This document shows, piece after piece, positions 1 through 10,778 of a DNA stretch of 64,000 nucleotides. The notes under the pieces are model-generated. The model saw only the letters and a list, made by a program, of their open reading frames with translations, did not search any database and was not told where the DNA came from. The position numbers were made by a program, and so were the translations under genes. Within the stretch, counting starts at the first letter, position 1. The number at the start of each line of letters is the position of its first letter. This DNA comes from Haliclona indistincta. Taxonomy: Eukaryota; Porifera; Demospongiae; Haplosclerida; Chalinidae. The DNA lies in the NCBI GenBank assembly GCA_964017065.1, contig OZ024788.1:4666887-4730886 (forward strand), written 5' to 3'.

Positions 1-498
1 CACGCAGGCTTGCAAGTAATCCGAACTGGTCTTGTTGTCAGTACTGATAACCCATGGCTAGCAGCTAGTCTGGACGACAAAGTTCACGATCCTAGTGCAT
101 CACAATCTCTGGGCATAGCTGAGTACAAAAATCCATATGCAGCAAGAGATCTCTCCTTGGCTGAGGCCTGTGACCAAGTCAAATCATTCTGTTTGGAAAG
201 GCAAGTCACTGAGGAGAAAGGAAGAGAAACATGTATATACAGGCTGAAAAAAAGACACGACTACTTCTACCAAGTGCAATGCCAAATGTTCTGCTGTAAT
301 CTAGAATGGTGTGACTTTGTAGTGCGAACTAATAAGGAACTCCATGTGGAGCGAATATTCAGAGATCAGGACTGGTGGAACAAGCAACTGCCAAAATTGA
401 AGAACTTCTACTTCAATGCACTCTTGCCAGAGTTGGCATGCCCAAGATACAACAAAGGAGGAATAAGAGAACCAGAATTGGCCACTGATGAAGCTTAG
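1..498 (+). CDS. YqaJ-type (lambda-exonuclease-like) nuclease, 3' end
   Basis: The frame is open from the first base and ends with TAG at 496-498, so the 5' part lies outside the window. The roughly 165 visible residues match the YqaJ viral-recombinase fold of the lambda exonuclease superfamily. They show SLDDKVHDP, then GIAEYKNPY (the E-x-K metal-binding pair), then YFYQVQCQM (the paired glutamines), CDFVV, and the C-terminal LPKLKNFYFNALLPELA. Enzymes of this fold process DNA ends. In cnidarian and sponge genomes such domains often sit in repetitive, SWIM-finger-type genes, so this may be transposon-borne; no TIR is seen here to prove it. The key residues visible are intact. Confidence 0.85.
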   Translation, partial: HAGLQVIRTGLVVSTDNPWLAASLDDKVHDPSASQSLGIAEYKNPYAARDLSLAEACDQVKSFCLERQVTEEKGRETCIYRLKKRHDYFYQVQCQMFCCNLEWCDFVVRTNKELHVERIFRDQDWWNKQLPKLKNFYFNALLPELACPRYNKGGIREPELATDEA

Positions 499-1548
499 AT
501 ACTTTCATATTCAAGCAATATATCCCTTCATTCTCATACTCCCATTTTCCTATAATACTGTACTCTTATCCAGGAGGTCCCAGAAAGAAAAATTACCGAC
601 CCCAGGCCAAAAAGTGGGTGGGTGGGTTGAGCGGTTTTTTACACAAAAAGTCATTTTGTGTAAATTTTAGCCACTACAACTCTGGTGCACATTAGAGTAT
701 TTTTGCAGGTTCTTGACACCAGAGGAGGTCTATATCATGCGGATATAACTTGCATTTGTTATTATTTACAGTGTGAATTTTACAGTGTGTATAATATACG
801 TAAAACGCAGGTATTATGCTGAGAAGGGTGTGGACTGGAGGCGTGGCTGGCGTGGCGTGGCTGGTCCTGAGCCAGGCAGTTATTCTAGATCTACTCACCA
901 GCTTCTGCGGTAGATTCAGCTGCACTTCCGTCGAAAGAAGCTATCCAATCGTGGAGTTTTAGCAGCATCGGGTGCTTTTCTGTGACGAGCACTGCGCTTG
1001 TGCTCTGAAACGTGGTAGTCGCGCTAAATCTTGGCTACATTCACAGCGGTAGTGCAGTCACTTTCTGGTCTCTGCTGCTGAAGCAGTGTTCTGCATGATC
1101 GCGATCGATACTAGGCTGATGCACACGCGCTATCGACCGAGCTACGTGTACGCGATCGTCATCTTTTCATGAATATTAATTAGTTTGACTTGTGAATATC
1201 ATTATATGACACGTTATGACGTAGTGGGTTGGTGGGTATTGGGGCTATGTAAAAAACCGGCCTGGGGTCGAAAATTTCCGCCACTGGAACCCCCTGCTCT
1301 TATCTATACTAACTATTCTCTTGCTCTATCTAAATTACACTTACAATATTGTGCCTCCTTGGATTATATATCCAGCTGATGAGTTGTTGAATCCCGAGAG
1401 ATTTCTAACGGAGAACCTACATGTCTTGTCAGGGCTGTTATATCCTGTTTACACAGAAGCCTTCCCCGTGTAGTTGTTAATTATATTCATACATCATTAC
1501 AATTGCGTGGGCACAACTGTACCCGTCACCTTAACTGCTGACCTAGTA
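499..1548. other. No gene; end of a TTAA MITE at its right side
   Basis: I see no convincing coding sequence. ACCCGTCACC at 1521-1530 followed by TTAA (1531-1534) is the same terminus as the MITE at 57176-57773, including the neighbouring block TATGAATATAATTA in reverse. This marks the right end of a second copy whose left end I could not place. Confidence 0.5.
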
Positions 1549-1908
1549 CTGCAGTTTGCAATTTGGTTGTCATAGTCAATGGTTAATGCTTGAGTGTGGT
1601 TAGCACAGTTGATATAGTGTGGTTAGCCTTAGCCATACATGGCTTCTCTGTATTGTGCAATAATTATCAGGTGAGTCTGAGAGCATACATTCTAATTCCA
1701 TTGCTGTTAGCAAGCTGCTTCTGTTGGAAGCAATCGTGCAAAGCCACTGCACCACAGTAAACACAGCTTGGTTGTGATAACGCACAAGAATTAGAGCGCT
1801 ATTAGACTCATGTGATATCGATTTCGTAATGCAGAGGCTATTTACCCAGGTCTAACCACACTATCAAGCATGCACCATTGACTGTGACAACCAACTTGCA
1901 AACTGCAG
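1549..1908. mobile_element. TA-flanked foldback MITE (CTGCAGTTTGCAA ends)
   Basis: The left end CTGCAGTTTGCAA is mirrored at the right end as TTGCAAACTGCAG, with about 60 bp of imperfect inverted homology on each side. TA lies directly outside both ends, as in Tc1/mariner- or pogo-type target duplication. There is no coding capacity. The inner 222 bp recur at 2428-2649. Confidence 0.7.
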
Positions 1909-2427
1909 TAAAATGTGTAGAGCAGACACTGATCTCTGAAGTGGGCGGGTTGTGGTTTGGCTTGTAATCACAGCTATAGCCACTTGTTCAACACTGTTTA
2001 CTTTGGCTCCTCCTTCCCTAGCAACCAAAAGAATGCAATTTGTGCATAGTGTATGGAAAGCGAATAACCGCGGACGAATAGCTATTATCCGTACACATCG
2101 ACAGCATCTACACGAGCAACGTGGACCAGCTATGACTAGGATGTGAGAGCCATTTCAAGCCTGCTAGCTTTGTGTGTGCTCATCTTGTAAGCTGTAATCG
2201 TCCTCTCCCGCCACTGCTTGTACTTGTTTAATCTCGTGATGAATATTATTATCTATACTCGTGAATTCATTTAACAGCGGTTTAATTGCTTTGCCTAGCA
2301 ACGTTTAACGTTTTATATCTGGGTTCCAGCTAAAATTTTCCACTATAAACCTGGAATATTGCTAACCTCACTATAGTAAAGGAAATAAGTGAAAATGGTC
2401 CAAATCCAAGAGATGAATTTAGACTGT

Positions 2428-2649
2428 GTCTGAGAGCATACATTCTAATTCCATTGCTGTTAGCAAGCTGCTTCTGTTGGAAGCAATCGTGCAAAGCCAC
2501 TGCACCACAGTAAACACAGCTTGGTTGTGATAACGCACAAGAATTAGAGCGCTATTAGACTCATGTGATATCGATTTCGTAATGCAGAGGCTATTTACCC
2601 AGGTCTAACCACACTATCAAGCATGCACCATTGACTGTGACAACCAACT
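2428..2649. repeat. Direct duplicate of 1675-1896 (truncated MITE)
   Basis: 222 bp from GTCTGAGAGC to CAACCAACT repeat 1675-1896 almost base for base, without the left TIR. A purine-rich (GA)n/(GGGA)n tract follows at 2659-2697. The near identity implies a recent local duplication or a second, truncated insertion. Confidence 0.85.
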
Positions 2650-2772
2650 GTGACAACAAGAGAGAGAGAGAGAGAGGGAGGGAGGGAGAGAGAAAGAAGG
2701 AACGGTATAAATTCTCCCACATGGCATGACATGTGTGTACTTTTCATCGTGTCTGATTCTCATCTGATCGAT

Positions 2773-3460
2773 GTGGCGGGTAACCAGAATTAATGATATT
2801 CATGATTTTAGCAAGTAGCTGTATTTTTCTAGCCAGGGGTATTCGTGCAGACAGAGTCGCTGCGTGCAGTTTGCTTGCCTATCGATAGGCATCGAATATA
2901 GCAAATTTCAGCAATGCAGTGTTAGCCATCGCGGAGCTACGAGCTCGCCCTGTGAAGACTAAGCACGATCAATTGTAAACACTCTTTCTTTAGTTGTGCG
3001 AAAGTTACGAAGCTAAAACTGCTCAAGCAAGCTCATCTGCCATCTGTGCAGGTATCTATGCGATGATTTCGCCGAGCGCTGCTCGTACGCGATATTACGG
3101 CTACGCAGGCTGCGCTGTCTGGCACCATATAGCTGTAATATCGCGTACGAGCAGCGCTCGGCGAAATCATCGCATAGATACCTGCACAGATGGCAGATGA
3201 GCTTGCTTGAGCAGTTTTAGCGGCGTACCTTTCGCACAACTAAAGAAAAAGTGTTTACAATCGATCGTGCTTAGTCTCACAGGGCGAGCTCGTCGCTCCG
3301 CGATGGCTAACATTGTGTTGCTTAAACTTGCTATATTCGTTGCCTATCGATAGGCAAGCTAACTGCACGCAGCAACTCTGTCAGCACGAATACCCTTGGC
3401 TAGAAAAATACAGCTACTTGCTAAAATCATGAATATCATTAATTCTGGTTACCCGCCACC
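2773..3460. mobile_element. TTAA foldback MITE, GGTGGCGGG family, copy 1
   Basis: Almost the whole 690 bp is one inverted repeat centred near 3115. Blocks such as CTATCGATAGGCA, GAGCTCG and GCTCGTACGCGATATTAC are mirrored on both sides. The right terminus CCCGCCACC abuts TTAA at 3461-3464; the left terminus (GTGGCGGGTAACCAG) has lost its TTAA. The termini match the copies at 3465, 23511, 34884 and 53537. TTAA target choice is typical of the piggyBac superfamily. No transposase gene is present. Confidence 0.85.
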
Positions 3461-3464
3461 TTAA

Positions 3465-4182
3465 GGTGGCGGTATACCGCTTTTCATGAATATTAATGAG
3501 TGACTTTCTTTTTATCTGCAGCTCGTGACAGAGCAATGCTAGCAGCGTGAAACTCGCTCTGATGCATCAGTGAGTGTGTCTCAATGTATAATGCAGCTTG
3601 AAACGTTGCACAATATTCTACACCAAGGAATTATTTAGGAATAATCGACATCGTACGGATGCGCATTTTTCTAGCCAAAAATCTCTCCTGGCTAACCGTG
3701 CAGCAAAGGTTACCAGCTTAAATTCGACTCTTATAAACCATTTCTAGGTGCTGACGAAGAGTTTTCTGCATTTACTTTTTCTGATTTTAAGAAAAACACT
3801 TTTACATTCTAAATCATGGCTGATTTTGCAGTGACGTCCATGTTTGTCGATGCATAGAACAGCTACGTACAGCGTGGGTCTACAAAACTCTTCGTCAGCA
3901 CCTAGAAATGGTTTATAAGAGTCGAATTTCAGCTGGTAACCTTTGCTGCACGGTTAGTCAGGAGAGATTTTTGGCGTGAAAATGCGTATCCGTACGATGT
4001 CGATTGTTCCTACATTATTCCTTGGTGTAGAATATTGTGCAACGTTTCAAGCTGCATTATACATTGTGACACACTCATTGATGCATCAGAGCGAGTTTCA
4101 AGCTGCTAGCGTTGCTCTGTCACGAGCTTCAGATAAAAGAAAGCTGCTCATTAATATTCATAAAAACGGGTATACCGCCACC
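3465..4182. mobile_element. TTAA foldback MITE, GGTGGCGG family, copy 2
   Basis: Long inverted repeat centred near 3815, with GGTGGCGGTATACC at the left and GGTATACCGCCACC at the right, flanked by TTAA at 3461-3464 and 4183-4186. The arms include CTAGGTGCTGACGAAGAGTT and its mirror. It shares only the terminal bases with copy 1, so it is a related subfamily. It shares a single TTAA with copy 1. Confidence 0.85.
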
Positions 4183-4186
4183 TTAA

Positions 4187-4540
4187 AAAGCAACACAGCT
4201 CACTAATACTAATAGCACGCTATTAACAATAACAATAATTCTCAATAACTAAAAGTAAATGTGCTCCATTTTCTTGTTAACAAAAAAATTATAACTATAA
4301 TTAAAAAGACACTGACAGTTACTTTAACAATAACTAAACTAAAATTATCACATAGTATATCATCTTTCACCAATCGGATTGCTCTATTCAAGGGCATTAA
4401 TGTAGGTTATTGACCGCGCGTAGCGTCTTCTATAGGAACAGACCATTGCGTCTTTGCGAGTTTGAATAATTTGTGATGTTATTGTGCTCACAGTGTTATG
4501 TGCGATGAACTATAAGTTATTGCACTACACAACTTGGGCA
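4187..4540. other. AT-rich spacer, nothing recognised
   Basis: AT-rich stretch with no open frame, repeat or RNA-like structure that I can support. Confidence 0.5.
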
Positions 4541-4544
4541 TTAA

Positions 4545-5379
4545 CCCTTTAAGGCCTATAGCACCTTTAGGCGCCATAATTGACTCCACCTACTCTAGAC
4601 GTCATAAAAAGTGCAAAAAGTGCTCTAGAAAGGTCAAATCAAGTTTAAATAGTAGTTATATACCGACTGTGTGGTATATAACTACTTTAAACCATAGTGC
4701 GCTGCTTGCCTGACGTCTAGCTGGCTACCTTACTTCGCAGGAAGACCGCAGAGCAGCCCGAGCGCCGTTTCTTTGTGGATTCTCGAATGCGGCGGCCATC
4801 TTGAAACGCCGCGTGCGGGCTGTACACAATTTATAACCCTCATTAATGCTCATTACATCAAAGAGAATTATTCATACTATGGTTTAATTACAAAATATGA
4901 CTTTACCTGAAAAAACCCACTGTTTTTCGGTGCTCCCTCCCCACTACAAGGTATAGCACGGGGAGAATTTTAAAGGGGGTGTGCCCTGTTAACCCGGGGT
5001 TCGAAGGGGCGGAGCCCCTCGCCACTTTTGGCATTTTTAAAGCTTCAGGATGCCCGGAAATGCATACATGGGCATAGAATATGGTCTAAACTATGTTGTT
5101 TGCTCACCTGGACACCACCAGTTTTTGTATCAGTCACCAGGGCTAAACGAAGACCAAAATTGGCTGAAAAATGACAAGGTTGCAGCACTTAAGTGGCTTC
5201 AGTTCCAAAGTAGGAGTGGCCAACTCAGAGTTTAGTACATGGTAGTAAACTTTGACATGCCAGGAAAAAAACAGTGCTAGTTTGGAACAGCTAGCGTACT
5301 GCATGTTGTAGAAAATCGCAAGACAAACTCAGTTTAGAGCAAGTCGAATTATTGTCAAAATAATTCAGGCACTAAAGAG
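4545..5379. mobile_element. TTAA MITE, CCYTTTAR family, copy with inner insertions
   Basis: Flanked by TTAA at 4541-4544 and 5380-5383, with ends CCCTTTAAGG and CTAAAGAG. It is the reverse-orientation relative of 15548-16147 and shares the GGTGGAGTCAATTATG and GGGGCTCCGCCCC blocks. Between about 4640 and 4890 an extra segment interrupts the family sequence at AAGTTTAA; it contains a short palindrome (TAGTTATATACC mirrored) and a stretch bounded by TTAAACCATAGT on both sides, suggesting nested TTAA insertions. Confidence 0.7.
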
Positions 5380-5382
5380 TTA

Positions 5383-5447
5383 ATCGACATAAATGACCTC
5401 GGGAAAGTTGGTTGCTCGGGCAACTCAACTTTCCCGCAGTCATTTAA
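5383..5447. repeat. Short hairpin beside the piggyBac left end
   Basis: CGGGAAAGTTG at the left pairs with CAACTTTCCCG at the right around GTTGCTCGGGCAAC; the outer arms ATGAC and GTCAT also pair. It directly precedes the TTAA that bounds the piggyBac copy. Confidence 0.6.
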
Positions 5448-6114
5448 TACTTTGCATGCTAGAAGCCAATATATTGGCTTAGGTTAATAATTGACCACAC
5501 CCCACATAACGCGTGAAGCCAATATAATGGCACAGCAGCATACTCACACACAGTACTTCCACACAGAACGCTCTTTCCTTCATACAGAAAACTTTCCTGT
5601 TTTTTTACATTCTCTAAGTTCAGTTCTTCAACTTGTGCAGGTTTTCTTGGTAAAAGCTAGGTTTAACAAAGGTAAAATGGCACGGTAAAAGCTAGTCAGC
5701 TGTAATGATAATGACAGAGATGTCGATCAGCTGTGAAGCTACATGAAGCGCAATCGCGCGTTGTGCAACAGGCGCTAGGACAGCGGCTGGCAAGTACAGT
5801 GTTTGCTATGTCTAGAAGACCCACATTTAGTGCTGAAGAAGCTGCACAACTCGTCTGTTCATCTATGTTTGAGTCAGTCTGTGAGTCTGAGATAGAGGAT
5901 GACCCAAACTTTTCGTTTCCAGCGTTCGGTAGTGATAACAGCGATGTCGATGGATCTCAGAGTGACGAAGAACACAGTGAACCAGCACCCCAAGACAGTC
6001 CATCGCGCTTGAATAGCGTCTCAACCGAGGTTTCAACAGGTTATACACAAACATAAATAATTTTTATTGTTGTCTCTTGCTTTAGCATCAGACACGCCCA
6101 GTAGCCAACCACAA

Positions 6115-6350
6115 GGTCAGACTAGAGGAAGAGTACAGAGCAGAGGTAGAGCACAGACTCGTGGAAGAGAACAGAGTCGTGGTAGAACACAAGGTCGTGG
6201 GAGAGGACAGAGTTGTGGTAGAGCACAAGGTCGTGGGAGAGGACAGAGTCGTGGTAGAGCACAAGGTCGTGGGAGAGGACAGAGTCGTGGTAGAGCGCAA
6301 GGTCGTGGGAGAGGACAGAGACGAGGTAGAGGACAGAGTCGCGGGAGAGG
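6115..6350 (+). repeat. 36-bp coding repeats giving RGRGQSRGRAQG units
   Basis: Tandem 36-bp units inside the piggyBac N-terminal exon encode Arg/Gly-rich repeats (GQSRGRAQGRGR), about four clean copies plus degenerate flanking ones. RG-rich tracts commonly bind nucleic acid. Such a block is not usual in piggyBac transposases. Confidence 0.8.
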
Positions 6351-6635
6351 AAGAAACCTAGCTGGGCCAAGTCATGGAGATGATCATGTAGACCCCTGGA
6401 AGGAAATACAATTTGCAACTGATTCATCACTTGCATCATTCCCACCATACACAGCAGTACTGGGTCCTACTCCTACATGCAGCTTACCTCAAGGAGATCC
6501 AGTTGCTTATTTTAGGCATCTTTTTGATGATGAAGTACTTCTTCTGTTGGTTGAGGAGACAAACCGGTGAGTTAGATTACATAACAACGTAAACAAAAAC
6601 TATCAAAAAACACTCATGCAGGTATGCTACCAAAC

Positions 6636-7198
6636 TAGCCTCGTACCCAGGCGCTAGGGGACAAGAAATAAGCGCCTGGTATCTACTGCTTGCGCATGCG
6701 CTAAATATCCGTGCATTTTACTGTAAAATATTCTGATTGCGTCATGAAAACATGGTAGCAGTTATTCTGGCCACAACTAAGTTATTAAGCCTATAAACAA
6801 CTGGCTAGAAGCGGCTTAATCGTCAGCTCTAGCTCTGGATTCGACGAATAACTTTGTGATGAGCCTGCATACGCGATAGTGCTTAATCGCGTGACATTTC
6901 ACGCTGCTATTGTCGATCGATGTCGCTCGTTTCCGTTACCAGGAGCACTCAATTGTTAAATTGTACTTCTGCTATTGTGCTAGAGCTTCAAGAAAAGACG
7001 ATACAATACAGTCATCAGAGTAGATTGCAAACAGGAGAGCTTCACGAACTGCTAAGAAAACCGATGAATATTCATCACGTACTACAAACGTGTACGATGA
7101 TAACCGGCGGCGGTGGAATTCCACCGCTACCCACGCATGCGCAAACAGTAGATACCAGGCCTTATCTCTTCTCCTCAATAGGCCTGGGTACGAGGCTA
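6636..7198. mobile_element. 563-bp MITE with TAGCCTCGTACCCAGG ends
   Basis: TAGCCTCGTACCCAGGC at the left is mirrored as GCCTGGGTACGAGGCTA at the right. GCTACCAAAC occurs directly before (6626-6635) and directly after (7199-7208), a 10-bp target duplication, which fits Mutator-like elements. The insertion splits the piggyBac exon. The long open frame from 6920 therefore begins with about 93 residues of MITE sequence, not transposase. A second copy is at 50646-51240 and a decayed one at about 63060-63255. Confidence 0.85.
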
Positions 7199-8947
7199 GC
7201 TACCAAACATATTGAGGAACTGAGATCGAAAGACAAGCTCACATCAAATTCACGATTCAGCCGGTGGTATCCAGTTACTATCACTGAAATGGAAGGGTTT
7301 TTTGCAGCAATCCTCGATATGGGTCTCATTGAAATGCCTTCTATTGAGGATTACTGGAGCACTGCATGGGTTACCAAAACCGCCTTCTTTTCGCGTGTTT
7401 TCACACGCGATAGGTTCGAGGCAATCTTTTGGCTTCTTCATCTCAGCCATGAAGAGGAAGGTGCAGTCCCAGCTAAGAGAGTGGACAAGGTGAAGCCACT
7501 AATCGATCTACTACTTCCACGCTTCCTGGCAAATTATGTACCATCTCAATGTTTGGCTGTCGACGAGACTATGGTCGGATTTCGTGGTCGATTTGGTCCA
7601 AAGCAGTACATGCCCAAAAAGCCAGTAAAGTATGGCTTCAAAGCATTCACCTTAGCCGACAGTGTTGAAGGGTATGTGCTAAACGTCTTGCTCTACACAG
7701 GTAGCGAAACACTAGGGTTCGTCAATCCTGAGTACAACACACTACCTATACCAGCGCAAGTAGTTGTTCATCTCATGGAACCATTTCTACAGAAGGGACA
7801 CCACGTCTGGACAGACCGCTACTACACAAGAATTCCTCTCGCCAAAAAACTCAAAGAAGAAGGAACTGCTTTCACAGGTACAGCTATGAAGAACAGAGTG
7901 GGACTTCCGGATGCCATTCGATTTGGTACTCGCTTGTCTGACGATGAGATCAGAGCATTTAGAGATGACGATAACATGCTTGCGGTGGAATGGAGAGCAG
8001 CCAAAAAGAAAACCAGTGTGATAATGGTATCCACTGATGACACAGCGCAAACCTGTGAGGTCACATCAAGAAGTACCGGAAACCAAAAGTTGTTGACATC
8101 TACAATCAGTGTATGAATGGTGTTGACCGGGCAGATCAACATACGGTCTATTACGCCTTCGTAAGGAAATATCGAAAATGGTGGCGTAAGGTATTCTTTT
8201 GGTTACTGGAAGTAACAGTTGTAAACTCATATGTGCTATACACTAACACCAACACTCAGCGTCTGACTCACCTAGAGTACAGGCGAAGAATCGTCGATTC
8301 ATTGGCTGCTCTTTACATCATGACTGCACCACCACGCCACGTTCCTGGTCGACCTCGGAAAAGATCTCGAGATAGCTATATGGGAGACCCTGAACGCTTG
8401 AATGGCAAGACACACTTGCTAGGAAGAAGAGAGCCACACAACTGTGTTGTCTGCGGCAAAGAAAAGAGACATAGGAGTATCTACTATTGTACAACATGTA
8501 CCAGCCAACCATCACTGTGCCCGTACCCATGTTTTGAAAAGGACCATACATTAGCTAGCTACACATGACTGAACAAACTAACCGGTATTACTACAATGCT
8601 TACCCATCTATCTAGTTACTATCTATAGTCCGTGTACACTCTAGCAGTAAACAAAATCATTACCAAAGCGGAGAATATAGTAACAAACAAGTAGCTCACC
8701 ATAATCAGACGATCACATGTAGAACCTTCCACTTGAGCGCAGCACACTTTTCTTGGCTTCAGAAAGATGCAGAAGGGTTGCTAAGGTTTGTTGCCAACAG
8801 TTTTCAATGTGTACACAAGCGCCAAGCAACGCAAAACATCCCCAAGCAACGTCTAACACAGAAACGCCATTTTAGTGAACACGCGGTTCAATAATTACGC
8901 GTAGTGGGTGGTCCAATACATAAATTAACCCGCGTGCAAAGTGTTAA

Positions 8948-9300
8948 TGTCATTTACAGTGGAATATATGAGCTGCCAAAAACAGCACTTTTAAATACTT
9001 CCTGGGTGGGCGGGCTTCTGCATAATGTAGACGGGGAACAGTTGCGCGGTAGCAATGCTGGTAATGTATGCAGACAGCAGTGGTGACAGCGGGCTTCAGA
9101 GACACTGTAGCACTCTACAATTATTGTACCATAGAAATCATCAAAATGCAGTCTTCAGCAGTGATGTATAATTTGACAGACTGTTAGATGCATCATGGTA
9201 AGTTCATTGTCAGCCAAATACAAATAATAACCTGCTGGCTGATGTATGATGGTTTTGTATGGTTCCAGCACATGGGAGAATGTGCTTGAATTGTATAACT
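8948..9300. other. Spacer, no gene seen
   Basis: Only short open frames with no recognisable content and no repeat shared with the rest of the window. Confidence 0.4.
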
Positions 9301-10390
9301 GATGCCTGCTGAGCTAGAGTGTCCGTGCAAAACTTCACTAAATGAGAAAATTTCCTACACTATTTTGGGGAGATTTAGTGCCCTATTGCATTAAATCTTG
9401 CCAATAACACTTGTGGGATTGGTCACTAAGCAGCTGCACTAATATTTTCCTCTACTATGTTGGGAGAAATTAGTGCTAGGTAGCACTAAATGTGGCCTAC
9501 AATAATGAAGGGGTATGACAGTGGTGGTCACTAAATTTTCCCTACATTATTATAGGGGAAAAATAGTGAACACAGCATTAACCCTTCAAGTGCGGACAGC
9601 AATTCTAGCCTCTATTTTGTGAATTTCACTAACCTTTGAAACCATTAGACAGACTAACTAGCGCTGTGATCACTGTTAATATGCAAAATCAACTTGCACA
9701 ACGTGCGGGCTTGTTGTCAATGACAATTGCAGTTAACCACGCCCACTTGACGATCTACCAACTGTCGTGTGCTAGAATCACTCTCACTGGAGCAAAAAAC
9801 GCCACTGGTTTGGTCAAAACAGCACGTGTGAGACAAAGTTAGTGCACGTATGGCTGTTTTTTATGTCAAGAAGCCCTTGGAGACCCAGTGGTGCTAGGTA
9901 ATCCCGCCATAGCTCTGCTTGGCTCGCCATCACACCCCACATAGCTGTATTTGGTCTATAGGTGAAATAAACTATCTTCGAATTTTAACGCCCACTTCCG
10001 GTGACGTCAAACTTGCCGGGCGACTATAGTCGCCCGCCGCTTGTGAAGGGTTAAATTTTTCCTACAGTAATGTAGGGGACAAATAGTGCAGCCCACACTA
10101 AATCTTGCCCAAGTGGTGTAGGGAATGAATAGTGAAGAGGGCATTAAATCTTTCCTACAGTAATGTAGGGGAGAAATAGTGCAGTCCACACTAAATCTTG
10201 CCCAAGTGGTGTAGGGAATGAATAGTGAAGAGGGCATTAAATCTTTCCTACAGTAATGTAGGGGAGAAATATTTCAGCCCACACTAAATCTTGCCCAAGT
10301 GGTGTAGGGAATGAATAGTGAAGAGGGCATTAAACGTGAAACATCCAAGGTGTAAACATGAACTATCTTCTTGGCAAAGCTCACAACATT
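9301..10390. repeat. CACTAAA-type repeat region, split by a MITE
   Basis: Short hairpin-like units built on CACTAAAT / ATTTAGTG and TTTCCTACAGTAATGTAGG alternate; an 87-91 bp unit repeats tandemly from about 10055 to 10335. The same sequence runs in the opposite direction at 13311-13985 without the MITE. Shorter relatives are at 11160-11470 and 17450-17745. I see no coding sequence. Confidence 0.75.
9582..10050. mobile_element. TTAA MITE, CCCTTCAAGTGCGGACAG family
   Basis: Flanked by TTAA at 9578-9581 and 10051-10054, with ends CCCTTCA and TGAAGGG. The uninterrupted site is visible in the paralogous repeat near 13468-13474 with one TTAA. A second copy, now carrying a retroelement, is at 34907-39926, and a lone terminus is at 63283-63305. 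Confidence 0.85.
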
Positions 10391-10396
10391 AGCAAG

Positions 10397-10768
10397 GGAC
10401 GCTGTAAAATGCGGAATAACGGAATAGCGGAATAACAGAATTGTTACTATTAAACCCTAAACTCAAGACCCTAAAACCTTCGCCTAACAGCGCCCAGTAT
10501 GGACCTAACAGTGCCCAGTCAGCTAGCGCCCAGTATAGTATGGACCTAACGGAGCCAGTACTATTCTGGCACGTTAGGCGAATACTGGGCGCTGTTAGGC
10601 GAATACTGGGCGCTGTTAGGCGAATACTGGGCGCTTTTAGGCGAATACTGGGCGCTGTCAGGCAAATACTGGGCGCTGTTAGGCGAAGGTTTTCGGGTCT
10701 TGGTTTAGTAGTAACAATTCTGTTATTCCGCAATTCCGTTATTCCGCTATTCCATTTTACAGCGTCCC
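10397..10768. mobile_element. Foldback element with GGACGCTGTAAAATG ends
   Basis: GGACGCTGTAAAATG at the left is mirrored as CATTTTACAGCGTCC at the right, with about 90 bp of arm homology (GAATAACGGAATAGCGGAAT and its mirror). CATTAGCAAG lies on both sides (10387-10396, 10769-10778) as a 10-bp target duplication. The same 13 terminal bases also occur near 13309-13321 next to the same flank, so part of them could belong to the host repeat. Confidence 0.7.
10573..10690. repeat. 21-bp tandem repeat
   Basis: About five to six units of TTAGGCGAATACTGGGCGCT with small variants, in the centre of the foldback element. Confidence 0.85.
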
Positions 10769-10778
10769 CATTAGCAAG

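Larger units (their letters stand above)
5808..8568 (+). pseudogene. piggyBac transposase (DDE_Tnp_1_7), disrupted
   Basis: Exon 1 begins at ATG 5808 (MSRRPTFSAEEAA) and is acidic; its donor is at 6040. A 27-bp intron-like gap ends in CTTTAG, and exon 2 resumes at 6067 in a serine/RG-rich region, then DPWKEI and the ETNR motif before a GTGAGT donor near 6569. Exon 3 starts near 6622 (YATK), is cut by an insertion, and resumes at 7199. The catalytic core follows: LAVDETMVGFRGRFGPKQYM (first D), VWTDRYYTR (second D), NGVDRADQ (third D), all present. A one-base frameshift near 8060-8095 separates the second and third aspartates. The end is a Cys/His-rich finger (CVVCGKEK, CTTC, CPYPCFEK). Family identity is certain; the gene is non-functional as it stands. 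Confidence 0.9.
5448..8943 (+). mobile_element. piggyBac-superfamily transposon, full length, degenerate
   Basis: TTAA at 5444-5447 and 8944-8947 bound the element. The left end TACTTTGCATGC and the right end, read inverted, CACTTTGCACGC form short TIRs with two differences. The transposase coding sequence lies inside on the + strand. The copy is 3.5 kb, longer than a typical piggyBac of about 2.5 kb, partly because of the 563-bp insertion at 6636-7198. Confidence 0.75.

Noticed and set aside
2994..3239. Paired open frames on both strands with near-identical products
   Set aside because: They are mirror images created by the foldback arms; the same applies at 53628-54121.
5050..5235. Open frame MPGNAYMGIEYGLNYVVCSP...
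   Set aside because: Part of the CCYTTTAR MITE; related copies at 15.8 and 51.9 kb do not keep the frame.
6920..7198. N-terminal 93 residues of the long frame that continues into the piggyBac core
   Set aside because: They are translated from the inserted MITE; conserved transposase sequence begins only after 7199.
9301..10390. Regularly spaced short repeats resembling a CRISPR array
   Set aside because: Units are hairpin repeats without unique spacers, in a eukaryotic intron-rich context.
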